Shown here in pieces: positions 17,890-30,621 of a stretch of DNA of 64,000 bases. The DNA comes from Streptomyces sp. ICC1 (GTDB lineage: Bacteria > Actinomycetota > Actinomycetes > Streptomycetales > Streptomycetaceae). Within the stretch, counting starts at the first letter, position 1. Each line of letters opens with the position of its first letter. A program made the translations under genes and the position numbers. The DNA lies in assembly GCF_003287935.1 (NCBI RefSeq), contig NZ_CP030287.1:4120267-4184266 (forward strand). The letters run 5' to 3'. The notes below the pieces were generated by a model. The model made no database searches. It was not told where the DNA came from and saw nothing but the letters and a program-made list of their open reading frames with translations.

Positions 17890-19548
17890 ATGAAACTCGT
17901 TCGCGCACTACCGACAGCGGCCCTGGCCCTGGCGCTCGGCCTGTCGGCCGCGGCGCCGGCCGCGGCCGCGGGCCCCGTGGCGCCCAAGGTCACCGCGCCC
18001 CGCACCAGCCCCACCCCCGGCTTCGCCGGTGAAGGCACCTCCTCCGCCTGCTACACCAACCCGTACTCCGGGGCCGGTGCGGGCTGGATCGGCCTGGGCG
18101 ACGTCACGCTCAGTGCCAAGGTCGGCTCCCCGTCGGCCACGCAGTTCCAGACGACGTTCCAGCTCTGGGACACCGCGTACGGGGGCAAGCGCACCGACTT
18201 CGCGACGGGCTGGTCCGGTTCCGAAGCCCGTACGACCGTCTCCCGTGACCTGCTGAAGGACGGCGGCCAGTACGCCTGGCGGGCCCGCGCCACCGACGGG
18301 AAGCTGACCGGCGCCTACTCGGCCTGGTGCTACTTCCGCGTCGACCACACGCAGCCGACCGCCGAGGTCAGCACGGACGCGACGCCCAAGATGCAAGGTG
18401 TGGAAGCCACCTTCACTTTGAAGGGCACCGACACGGGATCGGAGATCGCCTGCGCCCGCTGGCAGACCACCCCGATCTTCGGCGTCGGCTGGAAGTGCTC
18501 GGACGAGGCCGTGGACTCCCACGTCGTGCGTCTGACGGACGGCGCGGCCGACATCAAGCTCAAGCCCGCCACCTGGGGCAGCCAGTACGTCTACCTCCAG
18601 ACGATGGACAACGCGGGCAACCTCGGCGAGGCCAACCTGTCGTACTACGCGCAGTCCAGCACCGCCCCCGCCGCCTTCGGTGACATCGACGCAGACGGGA
18701 AGCCGGACGTCCTCGTCCCGGACGCGGCCGGCAACCTCCGCAAGCCGGGCTCGAACCCGCTGGACACCGCCAGCGCGCGCGCCGCGGCCGCTCCGGGCGG
18801 CAGCGGGAGCTGGGCCGGGGTCCAGTACACCCACCGCGGTTCGCTGGGCGGCCGGCCGGTCGACGACCTGCTGGGACACGCCCCCGGCGCCGCCCATCTC
18901 TACTTCTTCCGCAACGACGGCGGTGGCCTGTTCACGGAGCAGGGTGCGACGACCGTCAGGAAGCCCAACACCTGCGTGAACGCGGCGTTCGAGCCCATCG
19001 TGTGCGCGGATCACGGCCTCGGCGCCGACTGGTCGAAGGTCACGCGGATCGCGGCGTTCGGCTCGCCCTCGGGCGACAGCCCGGTCGGGGCCAGCCTGCC
19101 GCGCACCTCGGTGCTGTTCGTCGAGAACGGCCGCCTGTGGCTGGTGCAGCGCGGCTCCGTCAACAATCTGGAGGCGGAAGCCGTCCTCCTCTCGGGCAAT
19201 GACACCCGCTGGGCGGGCTACGAGCTCCTCACCCCGGGCCGGGCGCAGGGCACGGACTTCCCCACCCTGTGGGCCCGTTCCACGGCGGACGGCACGATCC
19301 GCGCCCTCACCATGGGCGGGACGCCGGAGCTCCCGGACTTCTCCGCCTTCGCCGACCCGTCCGCCGGGCCGGTCCTGACCACTCTGGCCCCGGCCGGCCA
19401 CCCGCGCGTCGGCTCGGACGGCGACCTCACGGGTGACGGCCTCCCGGACCTCTGGTCCGCCGACGCCTCCGGCAAGGTCACGGTCTTCCCGGGTACGGGA
19501 ACGGCCGCACCGCACCCGACGGTGACGGGCTTCGGCCCGGCCGTCTGA
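17890..19548 (+). CDS. Secreted FG-GAP/VCBS-repeat protein
   Basis: 552 residues with a signal peptide (MKLVRALPTAALALALGLSA, cut near AAAA about residue 28). The first half contains Ig- or fibronectin-like segments (AYSAWCYFRVD, DNAGNLGEANLSYY) seen before FG-GAP domains. FGDIDADGKPDVLVPDAAGN and DLTGDGLPDLWSADASGKVT are Ca-binding FG-GAP repeats at the two ends of a partial propeller. Cysteines are few and paired. It is extracellular; adhesion or an accessory role is possible but no enzyme domain is visible. A GGGGGGG ribosome-binding site precedes the ATG. Confidence 0.85.
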   Translation: MKLVRALPTAALALALGLSAAAPAAAAGPVAPKVTAPRTSPTPGFAGEGTSSACYTNPYSGAGAGWIGLGDVTLSAKVGSPSATQFQTTFQLWDTAYGGKRTDFATGWSGSEARTTVSRDLLKDGGQYAWRARATDGKLTGAYSAWCYFRVDHTQPTAEVSTDATPKMQGVEATFTLKGTDTGSEIACARWQTTPIFGVGWKCSDEAVDSHVVRLTDGAADIKLKPATWGSQYVYLQTMDNAGNLGEANLSYYAQSSTAPAAFGDIDADGKPDVLVPDAAGNLRKPGSNPLDTASARAAAAPGGSGSWAGVQYTHRGSLGGRPVDDLLGHAPGAAHLYFFRNDGGGLFTEQGATTVRKPNTCVNAAFEPIVCADHGLGADWSKVTRIAAFGSPSGDSPVGASLPRTSVLFVENGRLWLVQRGSVNNLEAEAVLLSGNDTRWAGYELLTPGRAQGTDFPTLWARSTADGTIRALTMGGTPELPDFSAFADPSAGPVLTTLAPAGHPRVGSDGDLTGDGLPDLWSADASGKVTVFPGTGTAAPHPTVTGFGPAV

Positions 19549-19568
19549 GTAGTAGAGCAGCAATGAGT

Positions 19569-19596
19569 CCGGCGCCCCGCGGGAGTGGGGCGCCGG
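19569..19596. terminator. Bidirectional hairpin between convergent genes
   Basis: CCGGCGCCCC (19569-19578) pairs perfectly with GGGGCGCCGG (19587-19596), an 8-base loop between them. It lies between the stop of the FG-GAP gene and that of the leftward sacsin-like gene and can serve both. Confidence 0.8.
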
Positions 19597-19622
19597 AGTC
19601 GTTTCCCCGGTCGGACCGGCGG

Positions 19623-22600
19623 TCAGTCGAACCAGCGGTCGCGGGCCAGTTCTGACGTGCGGGAGGGGTCTTCCAGGAGGGCCGCCACCTCGAAGCGGCG
19701 GGGCCACTGGCCCGCCGCCCAGGCGAGGGCCGCCGCCACGCCCTCCAGGGTGGAGGCGTGGAGGGTGCCGTCCGGGGTGCGGCGCCAGTCGAGTTCGACG
19801 CCGCCCGCCAGGAGCTCCTCGTGCTCCACGTAGTGGGCCGGGGTGGCCGGGCCGAGGAGCTGGAGGACGGATTCGGGGGTCTCGTGCTCTTCGCCCTCGG
19901 TGCTGACCTCCGCCGGGACCGTCTCCGAGAGGCGGCGGACCTGGAAGAGCTCCGCCAGGTCGGCGGCCCGGGCAGGGGCCACCGGCAGGAGGGGGAGGCC
20001 GGCGGTGAGCGGGAGCAGGTCCGGGGCGTCCGCGATCACCGCGTCCGTCGCGTCGACCACCACGACCTCGCCGTCGACCACCGCGCGCAGCTCGTCGGGG
20101 AGGGTGACCTGGTCGGGGTCCAGGTCGGCCAGCGCCCCGTACAGGGCGTGCAGTTGGCGGCCGCCGACCTCGCGCTCCGGGTCGGCGAGGCGGCTCAGGA
20201 GCTCGGCCGCGCCGCCCGGTTCGTCCAGCAGGGCGGGCACGGTGGTGCGTACGCCCAGCGCCCGCAGGACCTGCTCGTCCTCGAAGCCGGTGGCGTCCGC
20301 CGGGGTGTAGAGCCCCGCCAGCAGCGGGTCGCCGCCCGCCGCGCGCAGGCCCGCCGGGCGGCGGCCGTCCAGGACCGGGTGGTCGCGCAGCCACCAGGCG
20401 GTGTACGGGCGCACGGACCGGGTGGTGCCGTCCGGGAGGAGGACGCGGACGGGCTGGGTGAGGGCGTCGCGGAAGGGCGGCTGGGCGAGCATGGCCAGCG
20501 CCTGGGGCCAGCAGTCGTCATCGACCAGGTCGAGGTCCCGTACGGCGACCAGCTCGGTGGCGACCGGCGGCACCGGGGTGTCGGGGAGCTGGTCCAGGAC
20601 GTCCTCGCACCACACGTCGACCGCGTCGAGCAGCCCGGCGTCGTCGGGTTCGGCGAAGTCCCCGTCGCGGGGCTCCAGTTCGTCCGGATCCAGGACCACG
20701 TCGGTGGCCCGGACCAGCTGGAAGGCGGCCAGGACGCCGACGGCCTCCAGGGTCCGCGCGTCCCAGCGTTCCACCAGCTCGGCGTCCACGTACGGGATCT
20801 CGTCCTCCCGGATGACGGAGGCGAGCGGGGAGCCGGGCAGCAGCAGCTCGCCGGCCGGGGTCGGCTCGCCGTCCTCGTCGGGCAGCGCGAGCGCGCCCAG
20901 CCACGGCTCGTCACCGGGCGCCAGCTCGGCGGCCCGCACCAGCCCGAGGACGATGTCGGCCAGCTCCTCGGCGTCGAGCCCGTCCTCGTCCCACACGTCC
21001 CCGGCGTCCAGGGAGGCCGCGACGGCCGCCCGCACCTGCGGGGTCGTCAGGACGGCGCGCGGGGAGGCCGGCAGCGCGCCGAGCTTCTCCAGCAGCGGGT
21101 GCGCCGCGTCCGGATGGGCCACCTTCAGGCCGAGCCGGGCCAGCTGCCGCGAGGCGTCCGCGTCCGGGGCGTCCACGCCGGGCAGCAGCAGGTGCCGGGG
21201 CCCGATCGCGGTGCGCCCGTCGGCCAGCGGCACCGGGAGCCCGGAAAGCCGGTCCGGGTCGACGCCCGCGAGGCTGTCGTAGAGCCGGTGCCACCACTCG
21301 GGGGTCCGCTCGATGCCGGCGATCCGCTCGATGGCGTCGCCCAGCGGCAGCCGGCCCACCCCGAGGGCGCGCAGCTCGGAGCGGCGCTCCAGCCCGGCGG
21401 GGAGCAGGGTCGGCAGCACCTCGGCGAGGACCCGTACGGTGTCGGCGCCCGCGCCCTCCACCACCTCGGCCTCGAAGGGGCGCAGCGCGGCGCGCTCCCG
21501 CGGCTCGCCCTCGGCCGGCTCCTCGGGTTCGGCGGCCGGGGCGAGGAAGGCCGTGCGGGGCAGGCGGGTGAGGACGGCCGCGCGCAGCGCCCCGTCGAGC
21601 TCGCCCTTGCCGAGCGGCCCGGGTACGAGGTCCACGAGCGCGGTGCTCACCGGGTCCCAGGAGCCGAGGAGTTCGGCGTAGGCGTCGGCGGCGCGCTCGA
21701 CGAGGAAGTCGGTGAGCGGCCCCGGCGCGGGGTGGCGGCGCGCGGTGTCCAGCGGCAGGGTCGCGATGAGCAGGGCCGGGATCCCGAGCGGCTCGTCGGT
21801 CGGGGTCGGCGCGTGCACCACGGGCGCGGTGGCCGGCCGGACCGGGGCGCCTTGGGCGTCGACGGGCACGGCCCAGGACACCGCCCAGGCGGGGCGCAGC
21901 CGTTCCTCGACGGGCCGGTCGGCGAGCAGCGCCTTCTCGATGGGGCCGCCGTGGCGGACGGTGCGCCAGCGGTTGGTGCCGGACGCGGAGTCCTCGATGA
22001 CGGTGTACGGGCCTTCGGTGCGGCGGCGCAGCGTCCGTACGGTCCCGGAGCCGCCCGCCGACGGGGTCTCGACGACGACCTCGGCCAGCCCGGGCAGGGT
22101 CAGCAGCAGGGCGTCGTCGATCGCGGCGAGCAGCCGCTCGACGAGGTCCTCGGCGGCGGTGTCGCGCAGGGGGAGGACCACGACGGTGTCGTATCCGTCG
22201 GGTGCGGTGCCCTCGGCGGGCAGCGGGAGGCGCAGCAGCGGGACGTGGCCGTCGCGGCGGCGCAGTTCGTCGCCGAGTCCGGGGCTGCCGACGGTCGCGC
22301 CGCGGGCCAGTTCGCGGGCCTCGGCCAGGGACCAGCGGACTCCGCCGTGACGGCCGAGGACGGCCGGTTCGTCCGAGACGGCGAGGACGGCGGCGAAGCC
22401 GACGCCGAAGCGGCCGACGCTGCCGGCGGAGTCGTCGCGCTTGGCGGAGGCGCGCAGGGTGGAGAGCGACTCCACGCCGGTGGCGTCCAGCGGGGCGCCG
22501 TTGTTGGCGACGGCGAGCACGGCGTGCCCGTCGGGCTGGTCGGTGCCCGCGTGCAGGGTGAGCCGCAGCCGGCCGGGGACCTTGGCGCGGGCGGCCGCGT

Positions 22601-22790
22601 CGGCGGCGTTCTGCGCGAGCTCGACGACGAGCCGGTCGCGGTAGCCGCCGAGCGCCAGGTCCTCCTCGGCGTTGGCGTCCTCGCGGAAGCGGGCGGGGCC
22701 CGCGCCCCAGGCGTCGAGCACCCCGCGCCGCAACCGGGCCGTGCCGAAGGGGTCCACGCCGTCCTGGGCCGCCGTCACTCGCACGCTCAC
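19623..22790 (-). CDS. Sacsin/Hsp90-like ATPase-domain protein
   Basis: 1055 residues from GTG at 22788-22790, chosen because GGAGG lies 7 bases upstream; longer frames run into non-coding leader. The N-terminal 200 residues carry GHKL ATPase motifs: N box ELAQNAADA (57-65), VANNGAPL (94-101) and GRFGVGF (126-132). This is the 'sacsin N-terminal ATP-binding-like' group in Actinobacteria. The remaining 800 residues are acidic and leucine-rich with no known domain. It is cytoplasmic; a chaperone-like role is inferred from the ATPase fold only. The gene stands alone and converges on the FG-GAP gene. Confidence 0.8.
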   Translation of the reverse strand: MSVRVTAAQDGVDPFGTARLRRGVLDAWGAGPARFREDANAEEDLALGGYRDRLVVELAQNAADAAARAKVPGRLRLTLHAGTDQPDGHAVLAVANNGAPLDATGVESLSTLRASAKRDDSAGSVGRFGVGFAAVLAVSDEPAVLGRHGGVRWSLAEARELARGATVGSPGLGDELRRRDGHVPLLRLPLPAEGTAPDGYDTVVVLPLRDTAAEDLVERLLAAIDDALLLTLPGLAEVVVETPSAGGSGTVRTLRRRTEGPYTVIEDSASGTNRWRTVRHGGPIEKALLADRPVEERLRPAWAVSWAVPVDAQGAPVRPATAPVVHAPTPTDEPLGIPALLIATLPLDTARRHPAPGPLTDFLVERAADAYAELLGSWDPVSTALVDLVPGPLGKGELDGALRAAVLTRLPRTAFLAPAAEPEEPAEGEPRERAALRPFEAEVVEGAGADTVRVLAEVLPTLLPAGLERRSELRALGVGRLPLGDAIERIAGIERTPEWWHRLYDSLAGVDPDRLSGLPVPLADGRTAIGPRHLLLPGVDAPDADASRQLARLGLKVAHPDAAHPLLEKLGALPASPRAVLTTPQVRAAVAASLDAGDVWDEDGLDAEELADIVLGLVRAAELAPGDEPWLGALALPDEDGEPTPAGELLLPGSPLASVIREDEIPYVDAELVERWDARTLEAVGVLAAFQLVRATDVVLDPDELEPRDGDFAEPDDAGLLDAVDVWCEDVLDQLPDTPVPPVATELVAVRDLDLVDDDCWPQALAMLAQPPFRDALTQPVRVLLPDGTTRSVRPYTAWWLRDHPVLDGRRPAGLRAAGGDPLLAGLYTPADATGFEDEQVLRALGVRTTVPALLDEPGGAAELLSRLADPEREVGGRQLHALYGALADLDPDQVTLPDELRAVVDGEVVVVDATDAVIADAPDLLPLTAGLPLLPVAPARAADLAELFQVRRLSETVPAEVSTEGEEHETPESVLQLLGPATPAHYVEHEELLAGGVELDWRRTPDGTLHASTLEGVAAALAWAAGQWPRRFEVAALLEDPSRTSELARDRWFD

Positions 22791-22908
22791 GCCGCTGCCT
22801 CCATGCTGTACCGCTCTGTGCCGCATCCGCCGAAGCCGGAAGCCGAAGCCGAATGCCGGGCCTTGAAGGTATCGCGTGCGGGAGCGGCGGCGGCCACGGG
22901 CCGGGCCC

Positions 22909-22937
22909 GCGTCCCACGGGCCGGTCACGTGGGACGC
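22909..22937 (-). terminator. Hairpin after the sortase operon
   Basis: GCGTCCCAC (22909-22917) pairs with GTGGGACGC (22929-22937), 30 bp past the stop of the leftward sortase gene. There is no T run, as is usual in this genus. Confidence 0.6.
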
Positions 22938-22966
22938 GACGGGTTCCGGGCGCGGGGCGCGGCGGG

Positions 22967-23602
22967 CTACTCCTGGCCGACGAGGTGCGCGAACACCACG
23001 ACGTTGGCGTCCCAGTGGCGGTCCTTGGTGAGGTCGCCGCCGCAGGTGATGAGGCGCAGCTCGGCCTTGCCGTGGGTGTCCCCGTAGACCTTCTCGGTGG
23101 GGAAGCCGTCCTTCTTGAAGGTGTCGACCGTGTCGACCTGGAAGACGGCGGTGCTGCCGTCGTCGCGGTGGACCTCGATCTTCTCGTCCTTCTTCAGCTT
23201 CTTGAGGTTGTAGAAGACGGCCTCGGGCACCTTGGGGGTGTCCATGTGCCCGACGATGGCGGCCGCGCCCTTCTCCCCGGGGGTCGGGCCCTCCTTGTAC
23301 CAGGCCGCGTCCATCGGCTTGGCGAAGTCGGGCTCCGTCATGACGCCCTGGGCGTCGAGTCCGACGGAGTCGAGCGGGGCGTCGACCTTGATGTCCGGGA
23401 TCACGATGCGGTCCGGGACGGAGGGCTTGAGCGCGGAGGCGGCCTTGGCGGACGCCGGGCTGTTCTTGACGGTGTCACCGCCGCCGGAGGAGCAGGAGGT
23501 GACGAGGACGACGGTGAGGGCCGACGCGCCCGCCAGGGCGGCCACGCGCAGGGCGCGGCCGCTCCGGCGGGGGGTGCGTTCGGGGGTGGACTGCTCAGCC
23601 AT
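22967..23602 (-). CDS. Class F sortase
   Basis: 211 residues. The sortase triad is present: His119 (AIVGHMD), Cys187 (LRLITCGGD) and Arg195 (DRHWDANV). An N-terminal hydrophobic segment ends VLVTSCSSGGG, which fits a lipobox with Cys37, so it may be a lipoprotein rather than a simple membrane anchor. Class F sortases are transpeptidases or peptidases of the actinobacterial surface with poorly known substrates. The start overlaps the stop of the upstream secreted-protein gene by 8 bp, so the two are translationally coupled. Confidence 0.9.
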   Translation of the reverse strand: MAEQSTPERTPRRSGRALRVAALAGASALTVVLVTSCSSGGGDTVKNSPASAKAASALKPSVPDRIVIPDIKVDAPLDSVGLDAQGVMTEPDFAKPMDAAWYKEGPTPGEKGAAAIVGHMDTPKVPEAVFYNLKKLKKDEKIEVHRDDGSTAVFQVDTVDTFKKDGFPTEKVYGDTHGKAELRLITCGGDLTKDRHWDANVVVFAHLVGQE

Positions 23603-24386
23603 GGTCAGCGGCGTCCGAGGGGACCCAGCCGAGGGGGGCCTGGCCGGTGTTCACGGAACCCTTGGGGGTCTTGTGGTCCTTCGGGTCGACCGGCTTCGGC
23701 TTCGGGGCCGGGGTCGGGTTGCCGGTCGCGTCGGTGGAGAACTTGACGGTGTCGAACTTCTTGCCGCCCGCGAAGGCGTCGACGCCGTAGTAGCCGGACT
23801 TGACGTTCTTGGAGACGACCGCGGTGCCGGTCCAGACGCCCTTGCCGTCGTTCTTCAGGTTGACCTGGCCGCCGAAGGCGTCGGACTTGATGAACGCGCT
23901 CTTCTCGTTCGGCGCCGTCTTGATGGTGACCTGGATCTTGTCGCCGGGCTTGCCGTTGTCCTTGGACAGGCTGACCGTGGACTCGGTCGGCTTGGGGGAG
24001 TCGGACGTGACGGTGAGCTGCGCGGTGGCCTGGATCTTCTTGCCGTCGGGGCCCGTGCCGGTGAGGGAGATCCCGTAGGTGCCGTCGGCGACCTTGGAGA
24101 CCGTGGCGGTGGCGCCGCGGCCGTCGGTCATCTTCACGTTGCCCAGGGCCGCGGAGGAGATGGACAGGTTCGTCGAGCCGTCCGGGACCTCCATGGACAT
24201 CCGGATGGAGTCGCCGGGCTTCGCGGTGGAGGTCGACAGCTTCAGGGCCACGGGCGCGGAGGGGGTCTCGGTGCTGGGGCTGCTCGACGCCGTCGGGGTG
24301 GAATCGGCGGCGAACGCGACGGTGGGGACTGCCAGGGCCATAGACGAGGCGAGGGCGATCGCCGAGAGGGTAAGTGCCTTGCGCAT
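23595..24386 (-). CDS. Secreted protein coupled to a class F sortase
   Basis: 263 residues from ATG at 24384-24386, with GGAGGAA just upstream. A signal peptide (MRKALTLSAIALASSMALAV, cut near AFA-A) is followed by a Thr/Ser/Pro-rich linker and two beta-rich repeats of about 80 residues (KLSTSTAKPGDSIRMSMEV and SLSKDNGKPGDKIQVTIKT), which look like Ig-type modules. The C-terminus is PKGSVNTGQAPLGWVPSDAA then DHG: there is no LPXTG, hydrophobic span or basic tail. So, despite its coupling to a sortase, it lacks a classical sorting signal and may be released. Function unknown. Confidence 0.85.
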   Translation of the reverse strand: MRKALTLSAIALASSMALAVPTVAFAADSTPTASSSPSTETPSAPVALKLSTSTAKPGDSIRMSMEVPDGSTNLSISSAALGNVKMTDGRGATATVSKVADGTYGISLTGTGPDGKKIQATAQLTVTSDSPKPTESTVSLSKDNGKPGDKIQVTIKTAPNEKSAFIKSDAFGGQVNLKNDGKGVWTGTAVVSKNVKSGYYGVDAFAGGKKFDTVKFSTDATGNPTPAPKPKPVDPKDHKTPKGSVNTGQAPLGWVPSDAADHG

Positions 24387-24614
24387 GGGGTTCCTCCTGA
24401 ACGGGCCGGGGTTCGTTCCCGGCACACCAGACATGAGGGACATCCTGGGGTGGTTGGTTGCGGCCCTCCGAGGGGCCGGGGAGGGCCCCTGCCGAAGGTC
24501 CCGCCGCATAAAGCCGCAGGCGGCAGCGGTGGTGGGGATCTTCCGTTTGCGGACTCTTTGCCCCGATTTTTGGGACCAAGGTCCCGGGTTTCCGGGTCGT
24601 GCGGCGGACTCTGT

Positions 24615-24647
24615 CCTTCAGGGCTCCTTCAGGGCTCCTTCAGGGCC
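24615..24647. repeat. 11-bp tandem repeat, three copies
   Basis: CCTTCAGGGCT occurs at 24615-24625 and 24626-24636, and once more as CCTTCAGGGCC at 24637-24647, with a degenerate fourth copy after it. It lies about 230 bp upstream of the secreted-protein start. It could be an array of activator sites or simple slippage. Confidence 0.8.
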
Positions 24648-24694
24648 CGTTCAGGACGGCCTCAGGGCCGACTCCGGCGGGATGCGGACAACGC

Positions 24695-24729
24695 GGAGCC
24701 CCCGGTGACGAAGTGTCACCGGGGGCTCC
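24695..24729 (-). terminator. serC terminator
   Basis: GGAGCCCCCGGTGAC (24695-24709) pairs perfectly over 15 bp with 24715-24729 around the loop GAAGT. It lies 74 bp past the serC stop and is the strongest hairpin of this region. Confidence 0.85.
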
Positions 24730-24802
24730 GGAGCGTGTCGGACGGGTCGGTCGGCCGACTCGGTCAGCCGGGTCGGCCAGCCGGGTCGGTCAGAGGGGTC
24801 GG

Positions 24803-29228
<4,426 letters not shown>

Positions 29229-29326
29229 CACCACCCGCCGTCCGCCGCCCACGACGCACCACACGCCACTCACCAAGCTCCAGTGACCACCCACCACCCG
29301 CCACCCCTCACGAGGAGGAACCACCC

Positions 29327-30610
29327 ATGCCCGTCCATCCCTCGACCACGCCGAGCGCGAGACACCGGGCCCGCCGGTCCGCGCTCGTCGCCGGACTCGG
29401 TGCGCTCGGCCTGCTGGGCGCCTTCACCATCGCCAACTCCCAAGCGGCGGAGGGCGGTGCGTCCGCCCTCGTGAGTGCCGCCGCACTGCCGACCTACGAC
29501 CACGTGGTCGTCGTCGTGTACGAGAACAAGCAGTACGGCGAGGTCATCGGCAGCGCCAACGCCCCGTACATCAACCAACTGGCGGGCGGCGGCGCGAGCC
29601 TGACCGGCATGAAGGCGCTGACCCACCCCAGCCAGCCGAACTACTTCAACCTCTTCTCCGGCGCCACCCAGGGAATCACCGGCGACGGCTGCTACACCCC
29701 CCAGTCGATGACCGCGCCCAACCTCGGCCAAGAGCTGATCGCGGCCGGCAAGACCTTCGCGACGTACAACGAGGACCTGCCCGCCGAAGGGTCCACCGCC
29801 TGCACCAACGGCCAGTACGCGCAGAAGCACAACCCGTGGTTCGCCTTCAAGAACGTGCCGCTCAACACGGGCAAGACCTGGGCCCAGTTCCCGCAGGGCA
29901 ACTTCGCGGCGCTGCCGAACCTGTCGTTCATCGTGCCCAACCAGTGCAACGACATGCACTCCTGCCCGGTCGCCACGGGCGACACCTGGACGAAGAACAA
30001 CATCGACGCCTACGCGCAATGGGCCAAGGCCAACAACAGCCTGCTGGTGCTCACGTGGGACGAGGACAACTACCTCGGCTCCAACCAGATCGCCACCGTC
30101 TTCTACGGGGCGAACGTCAAGACGGGCAAGTACGCCACAGCCTTCAACCACCACCACCTGCTGCGCACCTTCGAGGACCTCTTCGGCACGGGGCACGCGG
30201 GGAACGCGGCCAACGTCCAGCCGATCAGCGAGGTGTTCGGCGGCTCCACGGACCCGACCCCGACCCCGACGCCCACTTCCACGGCTTCGCCCACTCCGAC
30301 ACCCACGCCCACGCCCACCCCGACCCCGACTCCGACTCCGACTCCGGGTGATCTGAAGCTGGCCAACCCCGGTCCGCAGACCTGCAAGTTCAACCAGAAC
30401 TGCACCATCCAGCTCACCGCCACCGGCGGGAAGCCCCCCGTCCGCTACGCCGCCACCGGACTCCCCTGGGGCCTGACCCTCGACGCCAACACCGGCCGCA
30501 TCACCGGCAAACCCTGGAGCAGCGGCACCGTCCAGATCACCGCCACCGCCACCGACAGCACCGGAGCCGCCGCGGGCACCACCTTCCCCCTCACCATCAA
30601 CTGGTTCTGA
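29327..30610 (+). CDS. Secreted phosphoesterase (acid phosphatase family) with C-terminal Ig-like domain
   Basis: 427 residues from ATG at 29327, with GAGGAGG 8 bases upstream. A signal peptide (about residues 1-40, SALVAGLGALGLLGAFTIAN) precedes a PF04185-type catalytic domain: YDHVVVVVYENKQYGEVIGS, APYINQLAGGGASLTGM, THPSQPNYFNLFSGA, FIVPNQCNDMHSC and LTWDEDNY, the last giving metal-binding Asp residues. A Pro-Thr linker then leads to an 85-residue Ig-like domain (GKPPVRYAATGLPWGLTLDA). It should hydrolyse phosphate esters outside the cell, perhaps under phosphate control, though no PHO box was found. The next gene starts 11 bp downstream. Confidence 0.9.
   Translation: MPVHPSTTPSARHRARRSALVAGLGALGLLGAFTIANSQAAEGGASALVSAAALPTYDHVVVVVYENKQYGEVIGSANAPYINQLAGGGASLTGMKALTHPSQPNYFNLFSGATQGITGDGCYTPQSMTAPNLGQELIAAGKTFATYNEDLPAEGSTACTNGQYAQKHNPWFAFKNVPLNTGKTWAQFPQGNFAALPNLSFIVPNQCNDMHSCPVATGDTWTKNNIDAYAQWAKANNSLLVLTWDEDNYLGSNQIATVFYGANVKTGKYATAFNHHHLLRTFEDLFGTGHAGNAANVQPISEVFGGSTDPTPTPTPTSTASPTPTPTPTPTPTPTPTPTPGDLKLANPGPQTCKFNQNCTIQLTATGGKPPVRYAATGLPWGLTLDANTGRITGKPWSSGTVQITATATDSTGAAAGTTFPLTINWF
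30256..30345. repeat. Pro-Thr coding repeat in phosphoesterase linker
   Basis: A run of ACCCCG/ACGCCC-type hexamers encodes alternating Pro-Thr, the flexible linker between catalytic and Ig-like domains. Confidence 0.85.
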
Positions 30611-30621
30611 GAGAGGCATCC

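Larger units (their letters stand above)
24387..24802. other. Intergenic region between serC and the sortase operon
   Basis: This 416-bp gap holds the leader and presumed promoter of the secreted-protein/sortase operon near 24390-24560 and three 11-bp tandem repeats at 24615-24647. It also holds the serC terminator hairpin at 24695-24729 and a GGTCGG-rich low-complexity run at 24740-24805. No reading frame in it looks coding on either strand. Confidence 0.7.

Noticed and set aside
19758..23087. 1109-codon open frame opposite the sacsin-like gene
   Set aside because: Shadow frame of a real gene; no motif or ribosome-binding site.
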